Assembly (NCBI GenBank): GCA_031273145.1
Contig: JAISSL010000177.1
Location: 1 to 13,888, forward strand
From: Zoogloeaceae bacterium
Lineage (GTDB): Bacteria; Pseudomonadota; Gammaproteobacteria; Burkholderiales; Rhodocyclaceae
Reading direction: 5' to 3'
DNA: 13,888 nt
In this document: one piece after another, positions 13,604 to 13,888 of the stretch
Position numbering within the stretch: position 1 is the first letter of the stretch
How the letters are laid out: each line of letters starts with the position of its first letter
Notes under the pieces: generated by a model
What the model saw: only the letters and a program-made list of their open reading frames with translations
Told to the model about the DNA's origin: nothing
The model's database searches: none
Translations under genes and position numbers: made by a program

Positions 13604-13816
13604 TTAGGCATGAGCCAGTAAGCGTTCCTCAACCGGCGTGGATAGTTGCAGCGGGACAAAAAGGCTATCGGGGAAGGCGTAATCTTCCCCCGTTTCATCC
13701 ACGACGCGGACACAGCCCATCTCTTCCGAAGCCTTGTCGTCAATGACCCGGTAGACCTTCATCCGCTCCAACGATGCCTGATAGCCATCATTATCGGTAC
13801 AAAGAACCCATTTCAT
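13604..13816 (-). CDS. Small conserved hypothetical protein
   Basis: A 70-residue protein beginning MKWVLCTDNDGYQASLERMKVY, rich in strands, with the segments YRVIDD, GCVRVVDETGEDYAFP and SLFVPLQL. I recall short proteins of this pattern annotated as conserved hypotheticals, likely a small beta-barrel (SH3-like) fold, but no function is known to me. The ATG at 13816 is preferred over one at 13822 because GAAGGA lies 6 nt before it. Its start overlaps the stop of the gene upstream on the same strand as ATGA, so the two are probably one transcription unit. Confidence 0.75.
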   Translation of the reverse strand: MKWVLCTDNDGYQASLERMKVYRVIDDKASEEMGCVRVVDETGEDYAFPDSLFVPLQLSTPVEERLLAHA

Positions 13817-13887
13817 AGCCATTCCTTCACTTTCATGTCGACCTTGCCAACGCCGTGCGCTTCATACCAATGTACCTCTGCGCGGCG
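13813..13887 (-). CDS. C-terminal end of a gene leaving the window
   Basis: The last 24 codons of a minus-strand gene whose start lies beyond 13888. The visible end reads AEVHWYEAHGVGKVDMKVK and then EWL before TGA (13815-13813). The HWYEAHGxGK ending looks like that of a family of short conserved hypothetical proteins, but I cannot name it. Overlap of its stop with the next start suggests coupling to the 70-residue protein. Confidence 0.6.
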   Translation of the reverse strand, partial: RRAEVHWYEAHGVGKVDMKVKEWL

Positions 13888-13888
13888 C

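Noticed and set aside
13099..13743. A 214-codon minus-strand frame spanning the direct repeat and vapB region
   Set aside because: It runs through noncoding palindromic repeats and overlaps vapB, whose start has a perfect ribosome site.

Overview
The window looks like a chromosomal segment of a Gram-negative bacterium, most likely a betaproteobacterium. This is inference from the type of cold-shock protein, an E. coli Hya-like uptake hydrogenase, a TviB/MurJ-type polysaccharide locus and repeats matching the 20-bp ATTCCC-N8-GGGAAT pattern known from Neisseria and relatives. No rRNA, tRNA, CRISPR array or transposase gene was seen.

Minus strand, 1-4130: a small cold-shock protein gene with a clear terminator and a long leader lies downstream of a membrane-bound [NiFe]-hydrogenase operon, hyaA-hyaB-hyaC (small subunit, large subunit, b-type cytochrome). 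The small subunit has all six cysteines of the special proximal cluster, so the enzyme should be of the oxygen-tolerant kind that feeds electrons from periplasmic H2 into the quinone pool. No maturation genes accompany it.

Plus strand, 4381-5063: a TumE/TumA-type toxin-antitoxin pair is preceded by two matching palindromes that overlap its predicted promoter, a candidate autoregulatory operator.

Plus strand, 5158-12395: a surface-polysaccharide locus, made of a TviB-like UDP-sugar dehydrogenase, a MurJ/MOP-family flippase, an FkbM-family methyltransferase, two tandemly duplicated family-2 glycosyltransferases and a third, rhamnosyltransferase-like glycosyltransferase with its own possible promoter. 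The dehydrogenase would supply a uronic-type UDP-sugar, the glycosyltransferases would assemble a repeat unit, the methyltransferase would decorate it and the flippase would export it. The methyltransferase carries a run of 12 G inside its reading frame, and a one-base change either way gives an early stop, so it is a candidate phase-variable gene. The two tandem glycosyltransferases share a 188-bp patch that is nearly identical inside otherwise diverged sequence, which suggests gene conversion.

Minus strand, 12535-13888: a VapBC toxin-antitoxin module sits between 32-bp inverted repeats (30/32 identical) and is nested between two copies of a roughly 90-bp hairpin-rich direct repeat. Together they have the look of a small non-autonomous cassette. 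At the right edge are a short unnamed protein gene and the last 24 codons of a gene that runs out of the window.
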